A DNA stretch of 64,000 nucleotides from Meloidogyne chitwoodi (Eukaryota; Nematoda; Chromadorea; Rhabditida; Meloidogynidae). Where the stretch lies: contig JACZZP010000004.1 of the NCBI GenBank assembly GCA_015183035.1, positions 1,116,001-1,180,000 of the forward strand, written 5' to 3'. Shown piece after piece: positions 34,031 to 43,383 of this stretch (positions within the stretch are counted from its first letter, which is position 1; the number at the start of each line of letters is the position of its first letter). The notes beneath the pieces are model-generated. The model was not told the DNA's origin. It made no database searches and saw nothing but the letters and a program-made list of their open reading frames with translations. The position numbers and the translations under genes were made by a program.

Positions 34031-34400
34031 TAAATCCAAGTGTAATATTAGTCCACTTATTATTGAAAATGGAAAATTTTTAAAATTATTATCAAAAACT
34101 CGGTCAGAAAAGAAACGCCGCCGCCTTTTAAAACAAGCAAATAGTCAAAATCTCCTTGCTATTGCAGAAATATGTTTGAATATTGTAAAAGCTAGATATA
34201 ATTTAACTACTCGCCAAAGGAAACGTCTTTTACCGTATGCTAATTTTGTTCGTCGAATGAGTCGTGCTAGAAGTGAAAAAGGAGCTAGAAAAATACTTAC
34301 ACAGAAAGGAAGTGGGGTTGGAGGTGTTTTAGCAGCTTTACTTACACCAATACTTATTGAACTAGGAAAAAATATTATAAAAGGCAATAGTGATAGTTAA
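34020..34400 (+). CDS. Small basic pX-like virion-core protein of the Polinton
   Basis: This 126-residue protein is very basic in its middle (TRQRKRLLPYANFVRRMSR and EKGARKILTQKG). It ends in a Gly-led hydrophobic helix GVGGVLAALLTPILIELG. That basic-then-hydrophobic layout recurs in Polintons and adintoviruses and is compared with adenovirus pX-type core proteins. A role in DNA condensation or membrane contact is inferred from that resemblance. The start overlaps the ATPase stop, suggesting the two were coordinately transcribed. Confidence 0.75.
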   Translation: MASNKSKCNISPLIIENGKFLKLLSKTRSEKKRRRLLKQANSQNLLAIAEICLNIVKARYNLTTRQRKRLLPYANFVRRMSRARSEKGARKILTQKGSGVGGVLAALLTPILIELGKNIIKGNSDS

Positions 34401-34458
34401 TAAAAAATTTTCATTTCATTCATAATTATTGTTTCATTTTATAAAATTTTTAATAAAA

Positions 34459-35586
34459 ATGGCAAATAAATTTATTCTTGTCCCAGAAGATATTTATAGA
34501 GGTCTAACGACAAATGATGTAGGTGAACCTAACCTCGATTTTATCAGACGTACTTTAGAAAAAACTAAAAGAAAAAAAGAAAGCGAATCATCTAAAAATG
34601 TTCATTATAATCAAAATTTGAGGCGTTATTTGAATTTGAGAAATGAGAGAGAAAATAGACCGGTTAAAGTAGAAGTTGTAAATAAATCTAAAGGTGTAAT
34701 TGTGCCAAAGAATAATTCAAGACCTTCAGCCTATATTTCATCGATTAATGATTATGATGATGGAGATGACGACGACGATAACTATTGGATGAGTGATAAT
34801 TTTTCATTTTCCTCCTACCCCAGAGAACCTCCAAATAAAGCATATAATATTGTACCAACAATTTCCAATTCAACGATACCTCCTTCTCTGCCTAGAAGTA
34901 GACAAAGTGCATTAATAGAAGAAGATTTTGCTGCAGGACCATCAACATCACATCAAACTCGAAAAAGAAATATACAACCAAATAAAGAAGAGTCAAAAAA
35001 ATTTAAAGCAAATAAAAATATAAAAGAATCAAAAATTCCGATTCCAAAAAGAAAACAAAAGAAAAATTTAAAAAACCAAGACTCAAATATTATTGCTCCT
35101 TTAAGTACTCCTTCTCCGCCTATTCCTATTCAAAGTATAAAGCGAGAGCTATCTGATTCTGAGGAATTTAATGGGTCAAAGAGAAGACAAGTCGCAGATC
35201 CAAATATTGAGTCTGAAGATGAGCCACAAGAGTTACAACAAGAGAGGAAGTTGACGCAACAAAAAATTCGTGCTCGAGCTCAAAAGAAAAAAGATTTTCT
35301 AAAGAGAAAGGAAAAATTAAAAAAGCAAAAAGTTACCATTAATGAATCCGCATTAGTTCAAGCCCGCATTCAAGATGATATTAATAGACGACAAAAATTA
35401 AAAAGAAAATGGCCTGGTCCTCCTGATGGAGAAGAAATCAGAATTCAAAGAAAAGTTACTAGGAGACAATCAGAATTAGCAGCAAGAAAGTGGATGTTAA
35501 ACCTTATAAAAGCGAGGCGAAAAGAAGCAATTACAAGGAAATTAACTAAAAAAAATATTTCAAATTTTAAACCAACACTTTGGTAA
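34459..35586 (+). CDS. Polinton large basic protein, function unknown
   Basis: I prefer the internal start at 34459 (MANKFILVPEDIYRGL), which opens a conserved-looking N-terminus; an upstream ATG at 34429 in the same frame would add ten residues. Residues about 20-75 contain RRTLEKTKRKKES and NQNLRRYLNLRNERENRPVK, a pattern I associate with uncharacterised Polinton proteins. The rest is low-complexity and highly charged: an Asp-rich run (DDGDDDDDNYW), Ser/Pro stretches and several Lys/Arg clusters, ending in KARRKEAITRKLTKKN. A nucleic-acid-binding or scaffold role is possible but unproven. Confidence 0.7.
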   Translation: MANKFILVPEDIYRGLTTNDVGEPNLDFIRRTLEKTKRKKESESSKNVHYNQNLRRYLNLRNERENRPVKVEVVNKSKGVIVPKNNSRPSAYISSINDYDDGDDDDDNYWMSDNFSFSSYPREPPNKAYNIVPTISNSTIPPSLPRSRQSALIEEDFAAGPSTSHQTRKRNIQPNKEESKKFKANKNIKESKIPIPKRKQKKNLKNQDSNIIAPLSTPSPPIPIQSIKRELSDSEEFNGSKRRQVADPNIESEDEPQELQQERKLTQQKIRARAQKKKDFLKRKEKLKKQKVTINESALVQARIQDDINRRQKLKRKWPGPPDGEEIRIQRKVTRRQSELAARKWMLNLIKARRKEAITRKLTKKNISNFKPTLW

Positions 35587-35600
35587 TTTTATACATAAAA

Positions 35601-36116
35601 ATGGATGAATATATAAAACTCCTTGATAAACTTTATAATGATCCAGAGTCCCCTTCAGCATATGCTGGTATAGATAGTTTATGGAAAGAAGCAAAGAAAA
35701 CATTTAAACATATTCCTAGAGATGTAATTAAAAATTATTTGGAAGGACACCGCACCTATACTCTTATGCGCCCCAAAAGGGTCTTTTTTCGCAGGAGTAA
35801 AACTATTGCAGCAGGTTTTATGACTGACGTACAAGTAGATTTAGCAGATAGGCAGGCACTTTCTAGACATAATAGAGGAAATAAATATATATTATTTGGA
35901 ATTGATGTTTTGTCCAAACAAGTCTTTACTGTCCCTTTAAAATCAAAGAAAACAGGTGACATGCTGGAAGCTTTTCGTATTCTCCTTGCACAAATGCCTA
36001 TGAAACCTCACAGAATTTTTTCAGACAAAGGGAAAGAATTTATAAATCATCAATTAAAAGAATTATTTGAAAAAGAACAAATAGAAAAATATCAACCAAA
36101 ACAACTGTGTGAATGA
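35601..36116 (+). pseudogene. Retroviral-type integrase of the Polinton, truncated
   Basis: The start at 35601 (MDEYIKLLDKLYNDPESPSAY) fits the Polinton integrase N-terminus. The core follows: LMRPKRVFFRRSKT, then TDVQVDLADRQAL with the first catalytic Asp, NKYILFGIDVLSKQVFTVPL, and IFSDKGKEFINHQL with the second Asp. The frame stops after KYQPKQLCE. The third catalytic residue (Glu) and the C-terminal DNA-binding region are missing, so strand transfer activity is not expected. The downstream sequence belongs to a different coding unit, suggesting an internal deletion fused the two. Confidence 0.85.
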
Positions 36117-36447
36117 TAATTGTTGTGCTACTGATTTGTTATTTAAAAAAAAAAGAACTCAGGAAGCAAATATTGCTTTAAAACAAGTAGCAAATCCTGA
36201 ACAACTTTGGAAATTATTAAAAGGAAAAACTGTATTACAATACTTCTTCTGCAATGGTAATTTTTAATATAAATTATTATTTTTGATATTATTAATTTTA
36301 GAATGTCAAAACCGGCTTTTCAATTCATCTGATAAGATGGTGCGATATGAAGATAAAGTGATTATCAAAATTGAACTTTGTAACATCTGTGTGAAGAATA
36401 ATTGTTGTGCTACTGATCTACTCTCGAACAAGAAAAAGATTTTTTGA
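36105..36447 (+). pseudogene. Zinc-ribbon-like coding remnant with duplicated motif
   Basis: One base out of phase with the integrase, the frame reads NDNCCATDLLFKKKRTQEAN, then LWKLLKGKTVLQYFFCNE. A 45-bp GT-AG intron (36257-36301) is followed by CQNRLFNSSDKMVRY and ELCNICVKNNCCATDLLS before TGA. Two CxxC pairs (CNEC and CNIC) make a plausible zinc ribbon. The NxCCATDLL segment occurs at both ends, the DNA copies lying near 36108-36150 and 36388-36430. I do not know the full-length source gene. Confidence 0.55.
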
Positions 36448-36854
36448 AAAGAAATTTTAATTTGTAATATTTTATGTAATTATTTTTATATTTGATAAAT
36501 TAAATAAAAAATTTTTTTTTATTTATTAACGATGGTCCCTTTTGAGATAATTTTTATAAGAATTCAAATTTTTAGTATTAATCCTTTATTAAACAAATAT
36601 TTTTTTAAAACATCTGCTTTTTAGTTTAAATAAAATTATTATTTTTATTCTTGAGATTGTGAAGAGTCGAATTAAATATTATTGTTTCCCTTCTTAAGAT
36701 TAGAGGAATAAAAGAATTTACTTTTTTTTTTAAATTAAAAAATTAAAATTATTTTATTTAAAAAATTCAACAATTAATTATTTTAAATATTAACATTATA
36801 AAATTAGATAATATAATTAAAAAAAGAATTAAAATTTCGAATTGCTTTTAATTT

Positions 36855-37953
36855 TTATTTTGAGCATCGTCTCCAAGTTCCACGTTCATTTTCATCTTTA
36901 TTGTAAAGCATTTTTCTTCGCTGAAAAAAAAAGAAAAAGTACATTCCAAAAGAATGTAGTTGGTTTTTTATACATAATTTATATCCTTTAATTTTATTCC
37001 AAAATTTTATTTTACTAAATACCTCAAAGCCTCTATGCAAGATTCTTCCCAAACGGAACGGTCATCCCAAACGGAACGGTCATCCCAAACGGAACGGTCA
37101 TCCCAAACGGAACGGTCATCCCAAACGGAACGGTCATCCCAAACGGAACGGTCATCCCAGATGGAACGTTCATCCCAGACGGAACGTTCATCCCAAATGG
37201 AACGTTCATCCCAAATGGAACGTTCATCCCAGATGGAACGTTCATCCCAGATGGAACGTTCATCCCAAATGGAACGTTCATCCCAGACGGAACGTTCATC
37301 CCAAATGGAACGTTCATCCCAAATGGAACGTTCATCCCAAATGGAACGTTCATCCCAAATGGAACGTTCATCCCAGATGGAACGTTCATCCCAGATGGAA
37401 CGTTCATCCCAAATGGAACGTTCATCCCAAATGGAACGTTCATCCCAAATGGAACGTTCATCCCAGACGGAACGTTCATCCCAAATGGAACGTTCATCCC
37501 AAATGGAACGTTCATCCCAAATGGAACGTTCATCCCAAATGGAACGTTCATCCCAGACGGAACGTTCATCCCAAATGGAACGTTCATCCCAAATGGAACG
37601 TTCATCCCAAATGGAACGTTCATCCCAAATGGAACGTTCATCCCAGATGGAACGTTCATCCCAGATGGAACGTTCATCCCAGATGGAACGTTCATCCCAA
37701 ATGGAACGTTCATCCCAAATGGAACGTTCATCCCAGATGGAACGTTCATCCCAGATGGAACGTTCATCCCAAATGGAACGTTCATCCCAGATGGAACGCT
37801 CATCCCAGACGGAACGTTCATCCCAAATGGAACGTTCATCCCAAATGGAACGTTCATCCCAGATGGAACGTTCATCCCAGATGGAACGTTCATCCCAGAC
37901 GGAACGTTCATCCCAAATGGAACGTTCATCCCAAATGGAAAGAAACTTCCCAA
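36855..37953 (-). CDS. Possible spliced repeat-protein gene, antisense in the Polinton
   Basis: On the minus strand the minisatellite is open as about 50 repeats of NVP(F/S)GM. It runs out through GRILHRGFE into a 102-bp GT-AG intron (36921-37022) with a TTTTTTTTTCAG acceptor. The next exon continues in phase as RRKMLYNKDENERGTWRRCS and stops at 36855-36857. The unique flanking exon and good splice signals favour a real transcript, but no proper ATG was located upstream (the frame opens near 37953 without one, and Thr/Ser-rich coding-like DNA lies at 38100-38200). The opposite strand is equally open. Low confidence. Confidence 0.35.
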
Positions 37954-38075
37954 ATGGAATAAATTTCCTTCAAAGGAAGGGAGAGAGGAGAAGGATAGGG
38001 AAATTAAAATTTATTCTAAAAATTTATTTTTCAAAAATTTTTCCTCAAAGTTTTTTTTTAATTCTATTCATTTAA
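37035..38075 (+). CDS. Alternative plus-strand frame through the minisatellite
   Basis: From ATG 37035 an uninterrupted 346-codon frame encodes MQDSSQ, then about 50 hexapeptides SSQ(T/M)ER, then a unique basic/hydrophobic tail ending PQSFFLILFI. Because the 18-bp unit has no stop in any plus-strand frame, openness alone is not evidence of translation. Listed as a rival to the minus-strand model. Confidence 0.2.
   Translation: MQDSSQTERSSQTERSSQTERSSQTERSSQTERSSQTERSSQMERSSQTERSSQMERSSQMERSSQMERSSQMERSSQMERSSQTERSSQMERSSQMERSSQMERSSQMERSSQMERSSQMERSSQMERSSQMERSSQMERSSQTERSSQMERSSQMERSSQMERSSQMERSSQTERSSQMERSSQMERSSQMERSSQMERSSQMERSSQMERSSQMERSSQMERSSQMERSSQMERSSQMERSSQMERSSQMERSSQTERSSQMERSSQMERSSQMERSSQMERSSQTERSSQMERSSQMERNFPNGINFLQRKGERRRIGKLKFILKIYFSKIFPQSFFLILFI
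37041..37945. repeat. 18-bp minisatellite, about 50 copies
   Basis: The unit is TCATCCCA(A/G)A(T/C)GGAACG(T/G). The first six or so units carry the ACGGAACGG variant; later units are mixtures of ATGG and ACGG with AA/AG differences, so subtypes are arranged in blocks rather than randomly. The unit length is a multiple of three and five of the six frames lack stops. It sits where a complete Polinton would carry further genes. Confidence 0.97.
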
Positions 38076-38334
38076 ATAAAAATTTTTTTATAAATTATAA
38101 ATAAAAAACCAACCATTTTTCGTTTATTTGAAAATGTTGTTGTTGCAGTAATAGTAGTAGAAGAATTATATTGAAGAATTTTAAAATGAATTATTATTAT
38201 TTAAATATTATTAAATAAAGATAAAAAATTTCTAAATATGTTATAATAAAAAGTAAAAATAATATTAAAAAATATTTAAATATGAAATAAATAAAAATAA
38301 TTTAAAATTTTTCAATAATAAATAAAACAAAAAA

Positions 38335-39000
38335 AATAAATAATATATATCAGGGAAAAGGCAATAAACGCATCAGTTCCCTTCTATATAAAAAAAAAAG
38401 AAGAAAATTAGAAAAATTTTAAATTTACAAATAAATCATTAAAAAATTTTTAAATATAAAAATAAAATAAAAAGATAATATATATCAGGGAAAAGGCAAT
38501 AAACGCATCAGTTCCCTTCTATATAAAAAAAAGAAGAAAATTAGAAAAATTTTAAATTTACAAATAAATCATTAAAAAATTTTTAAATATAAAAATAAAA
38601 TAAAAAGATAATATATATCAGGGAAAAGGCAATAAACGCATCAGTTCCCTTCTATATAAAAAAAAGAAGAAAATTAGAAAAATTTTAAATTTACAATTAA
38701 ATCATTAAAAAATTTTTAAATATAAAAATAAAATAAGAAAATAATATATATCAGGGAAAAGGCAATAAACGCATCAGTTCCCTTCTATATAAAAAAAGAA
38801 CGAAGAAAATTAGAAAAATTTTAAATTTACAATTAAATCATTAAAAAATTTTTAAATATAAAAATAAAATAAGAAAATAATATATATCAGGGAAAAGGCA
38901 ATAAACGCATCAGTTCCCTTCTATATAAAAAAAGAAAGAATAAAAACTAATTAATTTTAAAAATTTAAATTTACAATTAAAATCATTAAAAAAAATTTAA
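38335..39000. repeat. Five tandem copies of a ~134-bp unit containing a hairpin
   Basis: The core CAGGGAAAAGGCAATAAACG begins at 38351, 38486, 38619, 38752 and 38888 (spacing 133-136 bp). In each copy TATATATCAGGGAA is followed about 18 bases later by its near-inverse TTCCCTTCTATATA, so a small stem-loop with an ACGCATCA-containing loop can form. The rest of the unit is AT-rich. Copies are nearly identical, implying recent amplification. Confidence 0.93.
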
Positions 39001-39184
39001 ATATAAAAATAAAAATAAATAAAAATGTTTGGGAAGGAAAAATTATTACTTTTAAAAGAGAAGGAAAAATCAATTTAAATGTTTGGTTAATTTCCTTAAA
39101 AACGGCTAGGTAAGGAAAAATAGGTCAATAATTACCTGAATTGCCTATTTTCTCTTTTTTTCAGATTTTCTCACTCTTCCTTTT

Positions 39185-40015
39185 TTATAATTTTTCTTTC
39201 ATATATATTTGCCCCCGATTTTACAATTCATTTTTCAATTTGTTTATAAATTTGCCTAAATCCATTCCTATCTTAATATTAACGAAGGAAAATTACAGTG
39301 TTGCGCAATTATTTTGGATAGAGAAGAGTGGACCATGGTCAAAAGATCACCCTCATAAAATAAATTTAAATTTTTAATTATTTCATATTTAAATATTTTT
39401 TAATTAATACACGTGTCCCCTAATATCACTCTAAAATAAGTATTTGAGTCTCTTTGTCGTAAACCTTTGTTGCAATAATATTTTACCGCAAAATTATAGA
39501 CACCGTCTAATACATACCTATTTTAATTTTTATGAAATTTTACTTTTACCACAATTTTTAGATTTAAGAAAAAAACTTTAATATTTTACCGCAATTTTTA
39601 GGCAAAATCAAAGTCAATTATTAATTAATAGGATGTTTAACTTTGCGTATATATGGGGTGTTCATTATGAAATGTTTCGCGCACTCACACCTTTAAAACT
39701 TAAGCTTTTAATTACCCCATTAAATAGGAATGTAATTGAAACCCGCCGAAAAAGATTTTAAAAAATGTTTCAACAGGTTTCCACTGGCACTAAAACACTT
39801 AATTAAAATCCCCTAATCCTTGACGGTTCTTATTAGATGTTCGGTAAGTTCAAAAGTAATTAAAAAAACTAATTAACAGGTTTCCATTCACGACTGGCAC
39901 TAAAACACCTTAATCCTTTTAATTGTCGGCATTCCCTTAATCTAGTGTCCTTAAATTCCCTTTGATCTTTGTCGGCGTTATTGACACCCGCGACGGTCCC
40001 GTACCTGTAACTACT
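39185..40015 (-). repeat. Right terminal inverted repeat of the Polinton
   Basis: This is the reverse complement of 31550-32360, ending GTACCTGTAACTACT, followed by the duplicated target AATAAA at 40016-40021. It differs visibly by about 30 extra bases at its inner end. Confidence 0.9.
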
Positions 40016-40021
40016 AATAAA

Positions 40022-41344
40022 ATATTAATTTTAAAGTCTAAAATAAAATAAATATTAATTAATTAATTTAATAAATAATTAATTTTAGGAAAAAAAACAT
40101 TTTTATCTTGAAAATAAATAGAGCATTATTTTTAATTTAATGGCAGTTTTTGTATTATAATTTTAAAATTAATATTAAAAAGTAACATTAAATTGGAAAA
40201 AAAATATTTAATTTAATAAATAATTTTGAAAATTAAAATGTCCAAAAATAATGTTAAAAATAAAAAAATATTTTAATTTTCTTGCAGTTAAATATTTTTT
40301 TTGATTTTTCTTTGGGAAAATATTATTTTATTTTTAAATATATTTTTAATTTGCATTTATGCATAAATATATTTACTATGTTAATCTTTCTTTTTTCTTC
40401 TCAAAAATAAAAACGTTGGGAATTTGGCATAAAAAAATTTATTTTTAATAAAGCAAAGAATAATATATTAATGATGTTATTTTGCTGGTTTTTAATTTTT
40501 ATTAAAAATAAAAATAATTTAATTTTTAATATTCAAAATAAAAATACTTTTAAGAAATAAATTAGTTAAAACCTTTTAAAAATAGAAATAAATTAATTAT
40601 AAAATATTTAATATTTAAATAATAAATATTATTTAATTAAAAAAAATATTATTTAAATTATTTTTTATTTAAAAAATATTTTTAAATCCAAAACTTTTGT
40701 TTATTAATTGTAAAAGAATTCAATCCATCACTTCTTTGTCAATAAATATCCTCCCAAGTGAATATAAGTAAAATTGTTAAGGATAAAAATTAAATTGATT
40801 TTATTTATTTAATTTTATATAAATAAATACATCATATGAAAGTGATAAATATAAACAATGCTTTTTTTTTGAAAATATTTTCAAAATATAAAAATAAAAT
40901 AAATATAAATATTTATTTAGGAAAATAATAAATAAAAATAATTATTAGTTAATTTTAATAATTAATTTTTAGATGTTTAATTAAAAATAGGTATTTTAAA
41001 TAATTAATTGACATATATTTATTACCTAATTAAATTTTTTAATAATATAAAAAAAAGAATAACGAAATATATATTTAGTTATTAGGTTTATTTATAATTG
41101 TTATAATGTTGGATAATATATCAATTTAATTAATTTTAAATAATTTTATTTGTTAAGTGTGAATAAGGGCCGAGTCGAAATTGGGAAAAGTTCGAACTTA
41201 AAATTAGATTAATTTCGCGAAATCCAAAATATTCGAAAAATCTCTCTTTCCTGTTGTGAATATAAGTTTTACAATTATAAATCTTATAAATTCTTTGTTT
41301 AATAAAATAAATGAAATTAATTTTAAAAATTTATTTTTATTAAA
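40022..41344. other. Gene-free AT-rich region
   Basis: No exon or structured element was found between the Polinton and the cathepsin-like gene. Confidence 0.55.
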
Positions 41345-42357
41345 TCACAAATTAATAAAATTAAAAGTTCTAAATAGAGGAAATTGATCAATTAATTTAA
41401 AACAAAAATTCCTTCTCTTTATGTGGAATAAATACTTATTTGGAGTTCCAAAAGAAATTCCCATACTTTCAATATGACATTCATCATTTCCTTGAGCAAT
41501 TAAAAATATTCCATTCATTCCAAATTCAACATTCCATGAATTTATACCAATCCAAAAAGGGTGATCTACATCTGAACATGTTTGTGTTCCCCAGCCAATT
41601 AATCTTATAGCATGTCCTCCATCATATTCTCCACTTGTATGCTTAAAAATTATTTTATTTTATTTTAATTATTTAAATTAAAAAAAACTTTGTTGATAAA
41701 AATCTGAGTAAATATACATTGTCCCAACAACTGTCCCATTAGCTTGAATTTCAGCTTTAATTGCTTCAACTGCTTCTGAACCAGTAGTTCCTTGTATTCC
41801 TGCTGACCATGTGCCTTTTTAAAAAATAATTTAAAATAAATCAAAAATTTAATTTTTATTACCAAATCTTTTATCATCACTATAATTATTTTGCCATTTA
41901 TTATTTGTGCAATATGATGAACATTTTGGAACTTTATATGTTTCAGTTCCAAGAGGAGGAAATGGATAAGGTTTACATCCTGTTGATTGGCTATAATTTG
42001 ATCCGGTAACAACACCATTTTTTTCCATATATTGCCATGCATAGAGAGGCCAGCCACCGCTGCATCTATATATTTTTGGAAATGTTATTAAACAAGTATT
42101 ACATTTCTTTATTTTTTAAATTACCCAAAAGTATTTGGAGTACAACTCATCAAATCTGCTTCAGAAAACATATTTATTGGATTAGTTGGTGATGTATAAA
42201 GTCGCAATTTTGCCCTTTCAATACAATAACGATCAGTAAATGCTGAACCACTAGCAACAGCCCAACAATCACCACACGTTGATTGGTCTCTAATATTATT
42301 TATTATTTTAGCACATTGTGGCCATTGACTCCGAGAATCAAATTCATAATTATAAGT

Positions 42358-43383
42358 AGAGTTACACGAGACCGAGAGTCTCGCCGAGACCGGACCGAGA
42401 GTCTCGCCCATTTTCCAATCTCGGTTTCGGTTTTACCCGGTCTCGGTCTCTGTACCGAGACCGAGAATCTCGACGCTCAGTCTCGCCGAGACCGAGACCA
42501 AATATACACCCCTAATGATTGACTTTTTTTATTATTATTGCAGCAAAATGTTTAAATTTTCACTATTGGCAAATCGTTTTTCATTAACTCTTTTTCTCTA
42601 TACACATACACTCATCACTCTTTAACTATAGCATTAATAAATTTAACTTCTTTAACCCTCTTGTAGGAGAGAAGAGAATATGGAAAGATTTATCTAGATT
42701 TTAATTTTTCTAGTAATTCAAGCGTGGTTTAGTTGTTAAAATGCTAAACTATAACTCTAAACTGGATGGAGGTTCGATTCCTTTATAATGTACAGATATT
42801 AGTAACTAATTAATTAAATTAAATTTTCGACTGCGGCGCAAAAAGTGGGGAATTTTTGGCAACTAGAGTGCAATAACTTTTTAAAATTTTCGCCTGCGGC
42901 GCGAATATAGCCTTAATCTTTATAAGTTCACGAAAATCCGATCCGATACACGCATCAACCCAGGACATCCCTGATATAAATGACCTGCAATAAATGACAA
43001 AAAAATAATTAATTTTTTAATTAAGTATTTTTATTCATAGTATAAGCTTTTTAACCAGTGGTAAACCATAATTTTCAATAACCGCTTACGGTATATTTGT
43101 TCTAACAATCCGTTAACCGGAGGGACAGATTATTAACCGGTCTTGATATAACCTAAATATAAAGGAGAAGATTTAAAGATACATATCTAATAAAATTGCT
43201 ATAATATTTTGAAAATTAATAGATAATAATGTAGATTTTAATATTTTTGAAAGTCTCGGTTAGTCTCGGGTCTCGGTATCGGTCTCGGGCCAAAATTTGG
43301 GTATCGGTCTCGATCTCGGTTTTGTCAGTCTCGGTCAATCTCGGTATCGGTTTTTCCCAAAAGTCTCGGTCTTGTGTAACTCT
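42358..43383. mobile_element. 1,026-bp element in a protease exon, 10-bp TSD
   Basis: The inverted ends are AGAGTTACAC(G/A)AGACCGAGA, followed inward by arms dense in GTCTCGG / CCGAGAC repeats. Perfect 10-bp copies AATTATAAGT lie at 42348-42357 and 43384-43393, and removing one copy plus the element restores the exon sequence around them. The interior holds a tRNA-like A/B-box segment, the GCCTGCGGCGC module and no long frame. Duplications of 9-10 bp suggest Mutator-type mobilisation. A partial relative is at 10005-10613. Confidence 0.9.
42722..42790 (+). other. tRNA-like segment with pol III A and B box motifs
   Basis: Inside the element, GTGGTTTAGTTGTTAAAATGC resembles a tRNA A box and D arm; ACTATAACT an anticodon-loop-like stretch; and GGTTCGATTCC is a perfect B box/T loop. 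The acceptor halves do not pair well, so this is not a functional tRNA but a tRNA-derived, SINE-like promoter module. Confidence 0.6.

Larger units (their letters stand above)
31550..40015 (+). mobile_element. Polinton/Maverick-type element, non-autonomous, 8,466 bp
   Basis: The ends are inverted repeats starting AGTAGTTACAGGTACGGGAC, matching over about 0.8 kb. Perfect 6-bp duplications AATAAA lie at 31544-31549 and 40016-40021; 5'-AG ends, long TIRs and 6-bp duplications are diagnostic of Polintons. Plus-strand content in order: intron-containing protein (32593-33332), packaging-type ATPase (33374-34030), pX-like basic protein (34020-34400), large basic protein (34459-35586), integrase front half (35601-36116), zinc-ribbon remnant, 18-bp minisatellite and ~134-bp tandem array. 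No protein-primed polymerase B, major or minor capsid, or maturation protease could be found. It would depend on a complete relative for replication and packaging. Confidence 0.93.

Noticed and set aside
34145..34387. Minus-strand 80-codon frame
   Set aside because: Shadow of the pX-like protein gene; the sense frame has clear family features.
37041..37945. CRISPR-like array
   Set aside because: There are no spacers; it is a contiguous 18-bp tandem repeat in a eukaryotic element.
38335..39000. CRISPR-like array of five spaced repeats
   Set aside because: The entire ~134-bp unit repeats, including the 'spacers', so it is an ordinary tandem repeat.
42283..42522. Plus-strand frame rich in Arg/Asp/Thr near the protease gene
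   Set aside because: It spans the CCGAGAC-repeat arm of the inserted element and the antisense of a protease exon; no coding logic.
42722..42790. A functional tRNA gene
   Set aside because: A and B boxes are visible but the acceptor halves do not pair, and a related copy lies in another repeat; it is a tRNA-derived module.
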